From: Gemmatimonadota bacterium
Lineage (GTDB): Bacteria; JBHIER01; G020348925
Reading direction: 5' to 3'
Assembly (NCBI GenBank): GCA_020348925.1
Contig: CP070758.1
Span: 707,904-735,917, forward strand
DNA: 28,014 nucleotides
Position numbers and translations under genes: made by a program. How positions within the stretch are numbered: position 1 is the first letter of the stretch; every line of letters begins with the position of its first letter. This document shows, in pieces, positions 9,497 through 17,528 of this stretch. The notes beneath the pieces were generated by a model that was given only the letters and a program-made list of their open reading frames with translations, did not search any database and was not told the DNA's origin.

Positions 9497-10405
9497 TCAA
9501 TTGATGATGTTGAAGGTCTGAGGTTGTGCCTCGACCCATGAGACGTTGGGAGGCGTAAGAATAATCGGGGTCAAAACGTCCGTACTTCCGCGGAGCGTCT
9601 GACGGTAATCAACGGAGACGTGGAGATCCTCCGGCTTGAGGGAGGCCAACAAATCCGCACCGCCCTCAATCGTGAGGGTGATCGTGGATGAATCAAGAGT
9701 GACCTTCTTGTTCGTAGGAACGTGTACCAGGACGACTGGAACATCGTTTATGACGCGTCTTTGCATCTTCTGAACGTCAACCTCAGCAATGACGCTCGAA
9801 GGTGCAATCGTCACGTTTATTCCTTCGGGTTCAATGAGAGGGAGCTCGCGATGCACACGGCGTTTGGCCCTTCGAACTGTTTCGGATTGCGTGTACAAAG
9901 TATCCGTTCGCTCGACAAAGCGCCTCGGACCTTTCATCGTGACTGAGTCTGGATTGACGAGCACTGGACCAACAATGACATATCCGTTGGCCGGATTCGT
10001 GCTCAGTCTGGGGAAAACGGGAACCTGTTTCTCCACGAGCCGATCAATATCGACATCGACAAAATCGGGCGCGCCTATTTCCGTAATGGTTACGTCAATA
10101 TCACGGGGAATGACGACATCCGTTACTTCAAATCGATAACGAGATTTACTTTGAATTGCATTTTGAAGATCTAAAACGATCTCAAGCTCAGAAAACATCA
10201 ACCAGAAGAGGCGTTTCCCATTTCCTTTTATGGTGACATGCAAATGTTTCGGTAGCTCATTGGCGACGATGAGATCCTCAGCAAGATGTGTCGGCTTGAG
10301 CGCAGCACGAAAGGTGTAAGTGTATGTTTTTTCGGTTACGACGTGGAGCCACACCAAGAGCGCCACGCACAGCGCACCTATTTTTACACCAAGATTGTTG
10401 AGCAT
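9497..10405 (-). CDS. YbbR/CdaR-like domain protein
   Basis: A 302-residue protein with one N-terminal membrane segment (GVKIGALCVALLVWLHV, about residues 5-21), followed by beta-rich repeats of YbbR type. Recurrent features are strings such as VPVFPRLSTNPANGYVIVGP, then VNPDSVTMKGPRRFVERTDTL, about 80 residues apart, matching the tandem YbbR-domain pattern. In Firmicutes the YbbR protein CdaR regulates the diadenylate cyclase CdaA and the two genes are adjacent. Here no cyclase gene is next to it; the upstream neighbour is a small zinc-ribbon protein. Its c-di-AMP role is therefore not supported by context. It stops 5 bases before tsaD. The protein is likely anchored in the inner membrane with its domains outside the cytoplasm. 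The ribosome site, GGGAAC about 5 bases upstream, is weak. Confidence 0.8.
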   Translation of the reverse strand: MLNNLGVKIGALCVALLVWLHVVTEKTYTYTFRAALKPTHLAEDLIVANELPKHLHVTIKGNGKRLFWLMFSELEIVLDLQNAIQSKSRYRFEVTDVVIPRDIDVTITEIGAPDFVDVDIDRLVEKQVPVFPRLSTNPANGYVIVGPVLVNPDSVTMKGPRRFVERTDTLYTQSETVRRAKRRVHRELPLIEPEGINVTIAPSSVIAEVDVQKMQRRVINDVPVVLVHVPTNKKVTLDSSTITLTIEGGADLLASLKPEDLHVSVDYRQTLRGSTDVLTPIILTPPNVSWVEAQPQTFNIIN

Positions 10406-10524
10406 CGATAGTTCCCGGCTTTTCCTTCAAATACCAGATATGCGTGAAATCAGCAGGAAGGCCTTGACGCGGATGAAGCCTTGTTTTTTAACAATCGTTT
10501 TCCTGACGTCTTACAGCTCACGAA

Positions 10525-10716
10525 CTACTTTTCAGACAAGGATACATTGCGACCCAAGCTGACTTCACCGTTATCGATCCGTAAATTGAATCCACACTCT
10601 GGATTGGTACATACCCACGCCTTGTACATGATCGGTGCACCATCACGCCCGTAGTCGGACAGCGGGATCAGAACTCCAGTGGAACATTTTTTACATTCAG
10701 GGTAACTGCTTTCCAT
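10525..10716 (-). CDS. small zinc-ribbon-like protein
   Basis: A 63-residue protein with two cysteine pairs, C8-x2-C11 (PECKKC) and C36-x4-C41 (VCTNPEC), about 25 residues apart, which is the layout of a zinc ribbon. The start has a strong ribosome site (GGGAGGGGAGG, 7 bases upstream of ATG), so it is a real gene despite its size. It lies 60 bases downstream of endonuclease V and 119 bases upstream of the YbbR gene on the same strand. I do not recognise a named family. It may bind nucleic acid or a protein partner; no function is claimed. Confidence 0.72.
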   Translation of the reverse strand: MESSYPECKKCSTGVLIPLSDYGRDGAPIMYKAWVCTNPECGFNLRIDNGEVSLGRNVSLSEK

Positions 10717-10776
10717 GGCCTAACCTCCCCTCCCTGTGTTTTTGGTGATGGGCCGTAGGTGAATAAACACGTCCTA

Positions 10777-11493
10777 TTACCCAAGACCACGAACCGCCTG
10801 TTTTGGCTTCATCCGCGAAAAGCCTCCTTTTTCATCCTTGCGAAAATGGCTCACGCACTGCCTTGCCCGATGGTGAGCCCAGCGTATCGGTTCGGGTAAC
10901 CTGTAACGGGTGCAGCAGTTCATTATGATCTCAATTGCGCTGGTGATGTTCATGAAATGTCCAGGGGAAACGAAGATCGGTTTCACACCATAGCGTGTCC
11001 TTACTACTGCTCCGACTGTCGTACTCTTGAGAGTGAGGGCCGCCAAAGATCCTTTCTCTCTCTGTGGCTCCCTATATTCACCAACCAGACGGGCTTTGGC
11101 GCATCCGATAGTGGCTCTCTCGAGAAGTACGCCGAGATGGGTGGCGATCCCTATTCCTCGAGGATGAGCGATCCCCTGACCATCGAAGATGATCACGTCC
11201 GGTTGGTGTGTCAACTTTTCGAAGGCCTGAATAAGAACGGGACCTTCCAGAAACGTCAGCAGACCGGGAATATAAGGGAAAGTGCAGGAAGATGTGACGA
11301 CCGTCTCGTCCACCAACTCCAACGTCTCATAATCAAACACCGCCACCACAGCCGCTACCTCATCTTCAAAGAAGGAAACATCCGCCCCCGCCACTGTCCC
11401 GATTTTCTTGAAACGGTTCTGCAAAAGAACCCTTTCTCTCAATTCTTCTTGAATTCGAAGGGCTTCCCGTGGCGTGACATCCCATCTGTGCAT
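10777..11493 (-). CDS. nfi: endonuclease V (deoxyinosine 3' endonuclease)
   Basis: Endonuclease V cuts DNA one phosphodiester 3' of deoxyinosine and related deaminated bases. The three acidic residues of the active site are in the expected places: Asp38 (AGADVSF), Glu83 (PYIPGLLTFLEGP) and Asp104 (DGQGIAHPRGIGIATHLG), with spacings of 45 and 21 that match the Thermotoga enzyme (D43, E89, D110). I chose the ATG at 11493 (238 residues). The frame extends to an ATG at 11568, but that stretch overlaps a good promoter and its 25 residues look unlike the family. The C-terminal 40 residues after the HHRAR motif are basic and probably disordered. It heads the minus-strand gene string that continues through the zinc ribbon, YbbR, TsaD and VWA genes. 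Confidence 0.93.
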   Translation of the reverse strand: MHRWDVTPREALRIQEELRERVLLQNRFKKIGTVAGADVSFFEDEVAAVVAVFDYETLELVDETVVTSSCTFPYIPGLLTFLEGPVLIQAFEKLTHQPDVIIFDGQGIAHPRGIGIATHLGVLLERATIGCAKARLVGEYREPQREKGSLAALTLKSTTVGAVVRTRYGVKPIFVSPGHFMNITSAIEIIMNCCTRYRLPEPIRWAHHRARQCVSHFRKDEKGGFSRMKPKQAVRGLG

Positions 11494-11552
11494 ATTCTTC
11501 TCTTCTTTGGAACGCACATCACCCCCGATTTTCACACACTCATCACACGGTA

Positions 11553-11581
11553 AAGCTATGAAAGGCAAGCAGAATTGTCAA
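11553..11581 (-). promoter_or_regulatory. sigma70-like promoter for the endonuclease V gene string
   Basis: On the minus strand a perfect TTGACA (11581-11576) is followed after 17 bases by TAGCTT (11558-11553). The -35 is perfect, the -10 weak. The start point would fall near 11546, about 50 bases before the ATG at 11493. It overlaps the alternative upstream ATG at 11568, which argues against that start. Confidence 0.5.
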
Positions 11582-11655
11582 GTCCCATCTTCATCTTTTT
11601 AAAAGACATCTCATCGAGGGTACGAGAAAGTAAAAATTGTGCTTGCGATATTTTT

Positions 11656-11684
11656 TTAAGAATGTTATTTTTATTTATGATAAT
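11656..11684 (+). promoter_or_regulatory. sigma70-like promoter for rsmI
   Basis: TTAAGA (11656-11661), 17 bases, GATAAT (11679-11684) preceded by TAT. The surrounding 60 bases are very AT-rich, including seven consecutive T. TTGCGA-17-TATTTT, beginning at 11643, is an overlapping alternative. It is divergent from the endonuclease V promoter, with the two -35 elements about 75 bases apart. Confidence 0.45.
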
Positions 11685-11763
11685 CAAGAACCTTGCCGAT
11701 GAGAATGAGCCCGGTGAAAGCAGCCCTTCAGGGTGAAAATTGAAAACCGAAGGGAAGGTATAT

Positions 11764-12513
11764 TTGCAATTGGGTGCTGATCCAAAGATTGACGGTGAGG
11801 AGCAGGGGTGCCTCTTCGTGGTCAGCACACCCATAGGAAACCTTGAGGACATCACTCTGCGAGCTCTTCGTGTTTTGCAGGAAGTGGATCTTATTGCAGC
11901 GGAGGATACGAGGCGAACGGCCAAACTCCTATCGCATTACAACATTCAAAAACAGACGGTCAGCTACCACGATTACAACAAAGCTCGGCGAACACCGGAT
12001 CTTCTGAGAAAACTGAGGAGTGGTGTGCAAATTGCAGTTGTCTCCGATGCGGGAACGCCGGGAATATCGGATCCGTGTTACTATTTGGTCAGACGGGCCA
12101 TAGATGCGGGGATATCGGTAATTCCTATTCCCGGACCAACAGCTGCTATTTCTGCGGTGGTGGTCTCCGGCTTGCCAACAGACAGGTTTGTCTTTGAAGG
12201 TTTTCTTCCGAAGGCAGAGGGGCGATGCAGAACGAGGCTTTTCGAGTTGTCTACTGAAAGAAGAACAGTTATCCTCTATGAGTCTCCCCACCGGTTGGTG
12301 AAACATCTGAGGATGATGTTGGAGGTGTGGGGGGACCGGAAAATGGTCCTTGCGCGAGAATTGACAAAACGTTTTGAAGACGTCCAAAGGAGTACGATCT
12401 CGAGATTCGTTGAACAGTACCAAGACGTTCGCCCCAAGGGGGAATTCGTACTCATTATCGAGGGAGCTTCCGAAGAAAGGGAAAAGAAGCGTCGATGCTG
12501 CCCCAAAAGCTGA
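11764..12513 (+). CDS. rsmI: 16S rRNA (cytidine-1402-2'-O)-methyltransferase RsmI
   Basis: RsmI methylates the 2'-O of C1402 in 16S rRNA using S-adenosylmethionine. The family motifs are in order: VVSTPIGNLEDITLRAL, LIAAEDTRRTAKLL, VVSDAGTPGISDP, and PIPGPTAAISAVVVSGLPTDRFVFEGFLP split over the methyltransferase core, then LYESPHRLVKHL and the late LARELTKRFEDV. No ATG precedes the domain. A TTG at 11764 sits 5 bases after AGGGAAGG and is my choice (249 residues); a TTG at 11740 is the alternative, with a poorer ribosome site. The protein lacks the extra C-terminal domain seen in some longer family members and ends in basic residues. Its last 19 bases overlap the next gene, so it is probably co-transcribed with the inositol-lipid genes although functionally unrelated. 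Confidence 0.94.
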   Translation: MQLGADPKIDGEEQGCLFVVSTPIGNLEDITLRALRVLQEVDLIAAEDTRRTAKLLSHYNIQKQTVSYHDYNKARRTPDLLRKLRSGVQIAVVSDAGTPGISDPCYYLVRRAIDAGISVIPIPGPTAAISAVVVSGLPTDRFVFEGFLPKAEGRCRTRLFELSTERRTVILYESPHRLVKHLRMMLEVWGDRKMVLARELTKRFEDVQRSTISRFVEQYQDVRPKGEFVLIIEGASEEREKKRRCCPKS

Positions 12514-13139
12514 AAGAGTGGTTCCGTAATCTGTTAAAGCCCATCGGAACACTTTGTACACGACTCGGCATTCACCCGCACGTCCTGACAATCACAGGAT
12601 TGGTAATAAGTTGCAGTGCCGGTTTCACCTTCGGATTGGGATTCTTTCGGTGGGCCGGTCTGTTCGTCATCATCTCTGGAATCTTTGATATGCTGGACGG
12701 GCATACGGCTCGCATCTCCGGTAAGAAATCCAGTTTCGGAGCACTGTTCGATTCAACCATTGATCGCTATGCCGAATTGGTCGTCTTCATCGGTCTGGCC
12801 ATCTACTACATGAATCATCCGCACCCGGCCCTAATTATTATCATCCTTCTGGCTATAAGTGGTTCGATGATGGTAAGTTATGTCAAGGCTCGAGCCGAGG
12901 GATTGAACATGGAATGTACCATCGGACTCATGCAAAGACCTGAACGAATTGTCTACCTCGGGTTTGGGGCGATGATCTTCGGAAACACAATACTTTTCCA
13001 AATCATACTGGGCGTTATTGCTGTATTTACTAATGTCACGGCCGTTCAACGCGTCTACTACATTTATGTGAGAAACAGAAAACAATGCAAAGCTACGGAA
13101 AAAGAAAATTGCGAAACAAAGGAGGAAGAATGCCTGTGA
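12495..13139 (+). CDS. CDP-alcohol phosphatidyltransferase, probable phosphatidylinositol-phosphate synthase
   Basis: A 214-residue integral membrane enzyme. The full family motif is present: D65-x2-D68-G-x2-A-R-x8-G-x3-D86-x3-D90 ([12 protein letters not shown]... [11 protein letters not shown]). These aspartates bind the metal ions used to join a CDP-alcohol to a hydroxyl acceptor. About five or six membrane helices are visible. The family motif alone does not give the acceptor: glycerol-phosphate, serine, inositol-phosphate and others share it. The next gene is inositol-1-phosphate synthase and overlaps this one by 10 bases, so inositol-1-phosphate as acceptor, as in actinobacterial and archaeal enzymes, is the best inference. 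A C-terminal tail rich in Lys and Glu is unremarkable. The ATG lies inside the end of rsmI. Confidence 0.85.
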   Translation: MLPQKLKEWFRNLLKPIGTLCTRLGIHPHVLTITGLVISCSAGFTFGLGFFRWAGLFVIISGIFDMLDGHTARISGKKSSFGALFDSTIDRYAELVVFIGLAIYYMNHPHPALIIIILLAISGSMMVSYVKARAEGLNMECTIGLMQRPERIVYLGFGAMIFGNTILFQIILGVIAVFTNVTAVQRVYYIYVRNRKQCKATEKENCETKEEECL

Positions 13140-14233
13140 GAAAAATTCGAGTGGCCATTATTGGTGTCGGCAATTGTGCCTCTTCCCTGGTTCAGGGGAT
13201 CGAGTTTTACAAAAACGCAAAGGAAGAGGACTTCATCCCGGGTCTGATGCACACAAATCTGGGCGGATACCATATCCGGGATGTCGAGTTCGCTGCTGCT
13301 TTTGATATCGACAAGAATAAAGTCGGGAAAGATCTGTCGCAAGCGATTTTCACGTCCCCCAACAATACCACCAAGTTCAGCTCCGTACCCCATCTTGGAG
13401 TTCCGGTTCACCGGGGAATGACCCACGACGGACTGGGACAGTATCTTTCGCAGATTATCGAAAAAGCGCCTGGACCCACCGACGATATCGTCGGCATCCT
13501 CAAGGAGACCAAGACCGATGTGGTCATCAGTTACTTGCCCGTGGGAAGCGAAGAGGCCACGAAATGGTACGTGGAGCAGATACTCGATGCCGGCTGTGCC
13601 TTCATCAACTGCGTTCCGGTCTTCATAGCGAGAGAGCGATACTGGCAAAACCGGTTTGAGGAGAAAGGATTGCCCGTTATCGGTGATGATATCAAATCCC
13701 AGGTCGGGGCCACCATTCTTCACCGCACGCTGGTCAATCTCTTCCTCGATAGAGGTATGATTGTCGAGCGCACGTACCAGCTCAACACCGGTGGGAACAC
13801 TGATTTTCTCAACATGCTGGAACGGTCACGGTTGACGTCGAAGAAGATCTCGAAGACCAATGCTGTCACCTCGCAGATCGAAAAACGTGGGCTGAGCATT
13901 GACCCGGACAACGTCCACGTCGGACCCTCCGATTACGTGCCCTGGCAGAAAGACAACAAACTCTGCTTTCTGCGGATTGAAGGGCGCCATTTCGGTGATG
14001 TGCCCATGAATCTGGAATGCCGGCTCTCCGTCGAGGATTCGCCCAATTCCGCCGGCGTCGTGATCGATGCGATCCGATGCTGCAAGCTCGCTCTGGATAA
14101 CAAACTGGCCGGAGCCATCAAGGGACCCAGCTCTTATTTCATGAAATCCCCCCCGATCCAGTACACCGACACCGAAGCCCGGGACAAGGTCGAGCAGTAC
14201 ATCAAGAAGTACGGCAAAAAACAGAAGAAGTAA
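13130..14233 (+). CDS. ino1: myo-inositol-1-phosphate synthase, short bacterial/archaeal type
   Basis: This enzyme turns glucose-6-phosphate into 1D-myo-inositol-3-phosphate (also named L-myo-inositol-1-phosphate) with NAD as bound redox cofactor. The NAD fold begins [16 protein letters not shown] (residues 8-23). The catalytic-domain signature [15 protein letters not shown] and the later [11 protein letters not shown] and KTNAVTSQI stretches are typical. With the ATG at 13130 (AAAGGAGG 4 bases upstream) it is 367 residues, the size of the mycobacterial enzyme rather than the 500-plus of eukaryotes. The frame continues upstream to an ATG at 13085, but those 15 residues lie in the previous gene and precede the ribosome site. 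It overlaps the CDP-alcohol transferase by 10 bases, giving a compact pathway: glucose-6-phosphate to inositol-phosphate to phosphatidylinositol-phosphate. Confidence 0.95.
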   Translation: MPVRKIRVAIIGVGNCASSLVQGIEFYKNAKEEDFIPGLMHTNLGGYHIRDVEFAAAFDIDKNKVGKDLSQAIFTSPNNTTKFSSVPHLGVPVHRGMTHDGLGQYLSQIIEKAPGPTDDIVGILKETKTDVVISYLPVGSEEATKWYVEQILDAGCAFINCVPVFIARERYWQNRFEEKGLPVIGDDIKSQVGATILHRTLVNLFLDRGMIVERTYQLNTGGNTDFLNMLERSRLTSKKISKTNAVTSQIEKRGLSIDPDNVHVGPSDYVPWQKDNKLCFLRIEGRHFGDVPMNLECRLSVEDSPNSAGVVIDAIRCCKLALDNKLAGAIKGPSSYFMKSPPIQYTDTEARDKVEQYIKKYGKKQKK

Positions 14234-14343
14234 AAACAGTTGCTCTAATTTGTACCTAAAATAAGCCGGTTCTGCATTGTCTTGATGTTTCATCGGAATG
14301 TACGAGCCGGTTATAACGTTGATACAGAGGATATCTCTCCCTC

Positions 14344-14736
14344 ATGGAAAGAAGCGCTGATTGGCTCAATGAAGCTTTGGGCGACCTCGAACATGCCCGC
14401 AGTGACGTCGAAGGCGGATTTTACAATTGGGCCTGTTTCTCCGCCCAGCAGTCGGCAGAGAAGGCAGTGAGGGCCGTTTTTCAGAAGATGGGAGCCGAGG
14501 CCTGGGGTCATTCTGTCGCAGATTTATTCCAGGAGCTGTCCGAGTCACATGTGATCCCTTCGGAATTGATGGATGCAGCCCTGGAGATAGACAAGGCCTA
14601 TATCCCCACTCGATATCCAAATGCTCACCCGTCGGGTTCCCCGAGAGACCGGTATACAAAGCCAGAAGCTGAAAGGTGTATCAAACATGCCGAGAACATT
14701 ATCGAGTTCTGTGAAAGTCTTCTACCCAAAACATAA
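14344..14736 (+). CDS. HEPN domain protein (MNT partner)
   Basis: A 130-residue helical HEPN protein of the PF05168 type. It shows DWLNEALGDLEHA at the N-terminus, the FYNWACFSAQQSAEKAV helix, Gly-His after AEAW, and a TRYPNAHP segment. An Arg-x4-His arrangement occurs (R90, H95); HEPN RNases use an Arg-x4-6-His pair, but here the residue after Arg is Tyr rather than the usual polar one, so nuclease activity is uncertain. The next gene, an MNT nucleotidyltransferase, overlaps its end by 50 bases. Such pairs can be toxin-antitoxin modules in which the MNT protein adds AMP to HEPN; others have no known toxicity. No clear Shine-Dalgarno site precedes the ATG. The 110 bases before it contain GCCGGTT twice (14265 and 14306). 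Confidence 0.85.
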   Translation: MERSADWLNEALGDLEHARSDVEGGFYNWACFSAQQSAEKAVRAVFQKMGAEAWGHSVADLFQELSESHVIPSELMDAALEIDKAYIPTRYPNAHPSGSPRDRYTKPEAERCIKHAENIIEFCESLLPKT

Positions 14737-15043
14737 TCGAGAGGAGATCATCCAATTCATTAAGGATGCTCTCCCAAAACTTCAGGAACAACTTTCCCTG
14801 AAACTGGTTGTTCTTTTCGGCTCCTACGCCAAGGGGAACTACACAGTTGCCAGTGATATTGACCTGCTCATTGTATACAGCGGTAGTAACAGGGATGATG
14901 CCTTCGCCCTGTGCAAGAGAACGCTGGGGATCCCCCGCCTCGAACCTCATGTCTATTCGGTTAAGGAGTATCAGGAATCAAAACGAACAGTAGGTCACAT
15001 GATCAAAGATAGTATAATATTGATAGGCAGCTCATCCGTATAA
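14687..15043 (+). CDS. MNT-type nucleotidyltransferase (HEPN partner)
   Basis: A 118-residue minimal nucleotidyltransferase. The catalytic signature is intact: Gly-Ser, ten residues, then Asp-Ile-Asp (FGSYAKGNYTVASDIDLLIV). This is the GS-x10-DxD form found in MntA antitoxins, which adenylylate a HEPN partner. AGGTG lies 8 bases upstream of the ATG at 14687, inside the HEPN gene, and gives a 50-base overlap. A GTG at 14711 is an alternative start that would shorten the overlap to 26. The gene pair is small, isolated and flanked by housekeeping genes, so it could be a toxin-antitoxin module or an untested housekeeping pair. Confidence 0.85.
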   Translation: MPRTLSSSVKVFYPKHNREEIIQFIKDALPKLQEQLSLKLVVLFGSYAKGNYTVASDIDLLIVYSGSNRDDAFALCKRTLGIPRLEPHVYSVKEYQESKRTVGHMIKDSIILIGSSSV

Positions 15044-15093
15044 CTATTGCATTCGTATCCCTCTAAAGAATTGCCGAAGGAAAGGAATCTGAT

Positions 15094-17277
15094 ATGAAAC
15101 ACCTAAAGTTTCTTCCTGTAACACTCTCACTGCTCTTCGCAATAGCTGTTGTATGCTTCTCTTTGTTACATGCCGAGGAGGGCATGTGGCCCATCGACCA
15201 TCTCTCGAAAGAACTCATTCGAGAAATGCAGGCCAAGGGGCTGAGTCTGTCCGATGAAGAATTGTACACAACGGATGGTAAAGGCGTCATTAACGCCGTG
15301 GTCGACCTCGGTGGCGGAACCGGCTCCTTCGTCTCTCCTGAAGGTCTCATCATCACCAACCACCACGTCGCCTTCGGCGCCATACAGCAGATGAGCACTG
15401 CCGAGAACAATTACATTGAGAAAGGCTTTCTCGCCAAAACCCGTGAGGACGAACCCCAGGCCTTGGGTTTCAACGCGTATGTCCTGCTCTCATCCAAGGA
15501 CGTCACGGAGGAGGTTCTCTCCTATGTCAATGATTCGATGTCGCCTCTGGAGCGGTTCAATGCCGTCGAGCAGGCGCAAAAGGAGATCGTCAAAGAGGCC
15601 GAGGAAGGCAGGGATGTCTTTTGCGAAGTCGCAGCCATGTACGGTGGTCTTTCCTATACACTCTACACGTATCTTAAGATAAAAGACCTCCGCGTCGTTT
15701 ACGTACCACCGGCATCTATCGGTAACTACGGTGGAGATATCGACAACTGGATGTGGCCGCGCCATACCGGCGATTTCTCCTTTCTCCGGGCCTACGTGGC
15801 ACCGAATGGAAAAACGGCCGAGTATTCCGAGGAGAATGTTCCCTACCGTCCTAAGAGTTATCTAAAAATTGCTTCCGAACCGACGAGAGAGGGAGATTTT
15901 GCGCTTGTGGCGGGTTATCCCGGTCATACCTACAGGCATGTAACGTCCTACACCATAGAGAACGATATCAATTTCTACTACCCCACAAAGATCGACATCT
16001 TCAACGAATGGACGAACATCATCGCCGACCATGCGGCCAGAGATCCTGAGGCGGGGGTCAAAATGGCCGGTCTGAAAGAAGGGCTGGAAAACAGCAAGAA
16101 AAATGCGCACGGCATGCTGGAGGGTTTTCAGCGGTATCGTCTTCTCGATCGAAAGCTTCACCTTGAAGAAGAGTTCAAGGCATTTCTGGCCGGCGATGCC
16201 CAAATGGAGAAAGAATACGGTCATATCCTCCCCGAAATCAAATCACAATACGATCATGTCAAATCCTATCAGTTACAGAGAATGCTGTTCAGCTATATCA
16301 AATTACGAGGATTGTTCCAAGCTGCCTACACCATTTACAAATGGAATGTCGAACAGGAGAAGACGGACCTGGAGCGAGATCCTGATTACATGGAGCGGGA
16401 GTTACCGGATATCAGGCGGAAACTTCAGAATCTCGATCGGAAATACCATCCGGCCGTCGATCGCGATATGCTGGTCATGTTTCTCCGCCGGATGGCGGCC
16501 TTGCCCGCCGGTCGAAGGATTCAGGCCGTCGATGAAATTCTCGCCGGAGTTCCTGAAGATGAGCGTGACGTGGCTATCAATGAATTTGTGGATGCACTCT
16601 ATTCCGGCACGAGACTCACTGATGTCGAGGCGCGATTGGCCATGCTGGATTCCGGAACGAAGCACCTTGTGGAAGAGGGGGATCCCTTTATCCTCTTCGC
16701 CGCACAACTCTATCCTGAAGTGGAGGAATTGCAGGAGAGACGGGATGCTTTCGATGGAGCCCTGAGCGTGCTCAGACCGCAGTGGGTCAAGGCCTTGATG
16801 GAATGGCAGAAGCAGGCGTTATATCCGGACGCGAACAACACCCTCAGGATCAACTACGGTGTGGTGAGAGGCTATGCCCCCCGGGACGCTGTCTCTTATG
16901 AATCCTTCACTACACTGGACGGTGTTTTGGAAAAATACAGGGGTGAAGATCCTTTTGATTTGCCGCCACAAATTTTTGAACTTGTGGAGAAGCAGGATTT
17001 CGGACCTTACCGCGATCCGGTTCTCAACGATGTGCCGGTCGATTTCCTGACGACGAACGATAGCACCGGCGGTAATTCCGGAAGTCCGCTCCTCAATCAT
17101 AAGGGGGAACTCATCGGCCTTCTCTTTGACGGTAACTACGAGTCCATCTCGGCCGACTTCATGTTCATCGAGGAGATGACCCGGACGATCAATGTGGATA
17201 TCCGGTACGTCCTATTCATCGCCGACAAGCTGAACAACGCCCGAAATGTGCTTCAGGAGATGGGTGTGTTGGAGTAA
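15094..17277 (+). CDS. S46 family dipeptidyl-peptidase, DPP7-like
   Basis: A 727-residue secreted serine exopeptidase of family S46, which removes dipeptides from the N-terminus of peptides in the periplasm or at the surface. Residues 1-27 are a signal peptide ending SLLHA before EEGMWP, the usual mature start. The triad lies in the family motifs: TNHHV (His90/91), WMWPRHTGDFSF (Asp227) and TGGNSGSPLLN (Ser662). The residue 18 after the Ser, which separates the Asp/Glu-specific DPP11 (Arg673 in P. gingivalis) from DPP7 (Gly), is Gly680 here, so hydrophobic or broad specificity is expected. That is inference from the family. A ribosome site, GGAAAGGA, lies upstream. The gene stands 50 bases after the MNT gene; no related gene is adjacent. 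Confidence 0.94.
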   Translation: MKHLKFLPVTLSLLFAIAVVCFSLLHAEEGMWPIDHLSKELIREMQAKGLSLSDEELYTTDGKGVINAVVDLGGGTGSFVSPEGLIITNHHVAFGAIQQMSTAENNYIEKGFLAKTREDEPQALGFNAYVLLSSKDVTEEVLSYVNDSMSPLERFNAVEQAQKEIVKEAEEGRDVFCEVAAMYGGLSYTLYTYLKIKDLRVVYVPPASIGNYGGDIDNWMWPRHTGDFSFLRAYVAPNGKTAEYSEENVPYRPKSYLKIASEPTREGDFALVAGYPGHTYRHVTSYTIENDINFYYPTKIDIFNEWTNIIADHAARDPEAGVKMAGLKEGLENSKKNAHGMLEGFQRYRLLDRKLHLEEEFKAFLAGDAQMEKEYGHILPEIKSQYDHVKSYQLQRMLFSYIKLRGLFQAAYTIYKWNVEQEKTDLERDPDYMERELPDIRRKLQNLDRKYHPAVDRDMLVMFLRRMAALPAGRRIQAVDEILAGVPEDERDVAINEFVDALYSGTRLTDVEARLAMLDSGTKHLVEEGDPFILFAAQLYPEVEELQERRDAFDGALSVLRPQWVKALMEWQKQALYPDANNTLRINYGVVRGYAPRDAVSYESFTTLDGVLEKYRGEDPFDLPPQIFELVEKQDFGPYRDPVLNDVPVDFLTTNDSTGGNSGSPLLNHKGELIGLLFDGNYESISADFMFIEEMTRTINVDIRYVLFIADKLNNARNVLQEMGVLE

Positions 17278-17444
17278 AATTATCCGAAGGAAACGTAGAC
17301 CGTCTGTGAACCAAGGGAACACAGTTCGCGCTTACGTCTTGAGCGCAGGCGTGTGCATCTTGTGGCCGTCTTTTCCCGAAGAAGCCAATAACACCAGAGT
17401 GACGCGCACGACATAAGATATCCAAGATCGCTGCGGCTTTTCTC

Positions 17445-17473
17445 TTGCACATACACAGCCTTCGCTTTATATT
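17445..17473 (+). promoter_or_regulatory. sigma70-like promoter for tmk and the protease gene
   Basis: TTGCAC (17445-17450), 17 bases, TATATT (17468-17473), 56 bases before the tmk ATG. Both boxes match 5 of 6 or better in the important positions and the spacing is ideal. It is the best promoter by inspection in the window. The 250 bases before it hold no gene I can support. Confidence 0.6.
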
Positions 17474-17528
17474 CGAAACCTCACAGGCGAACGGACGTTC
17501 AAGCTATTGGTAGAGTAAAATTGAGAGT

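Noticed and set aside
9492-9539. Longer TsaD from 9539
   Set aside because: The 16 extra residues overlap the ybbR gene and do not resemble TsaD, whose conserved sequence begins at residue 2 of the shorter form.
10455-10490. Plus-strand AAGGC/GCCTT hairpin followed by a run of six T as a terminator
   Set aside because: The stem is only 5 bp with a 15-base loop and no plus-strand gene ends before it.
11494-11568. Longer endonuclease V from ATG 11568
   Set aside because: The extra residues overlap a TTGACA-17-TAGCTT promoter and precede the usual family start.
14344-15043. HEPN/MNT pair as part of a defence island
   Set aside because: No other defence genes are near; neighbours are lipid synthesis and a peptidase. 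Kept as a two-gene pair only.
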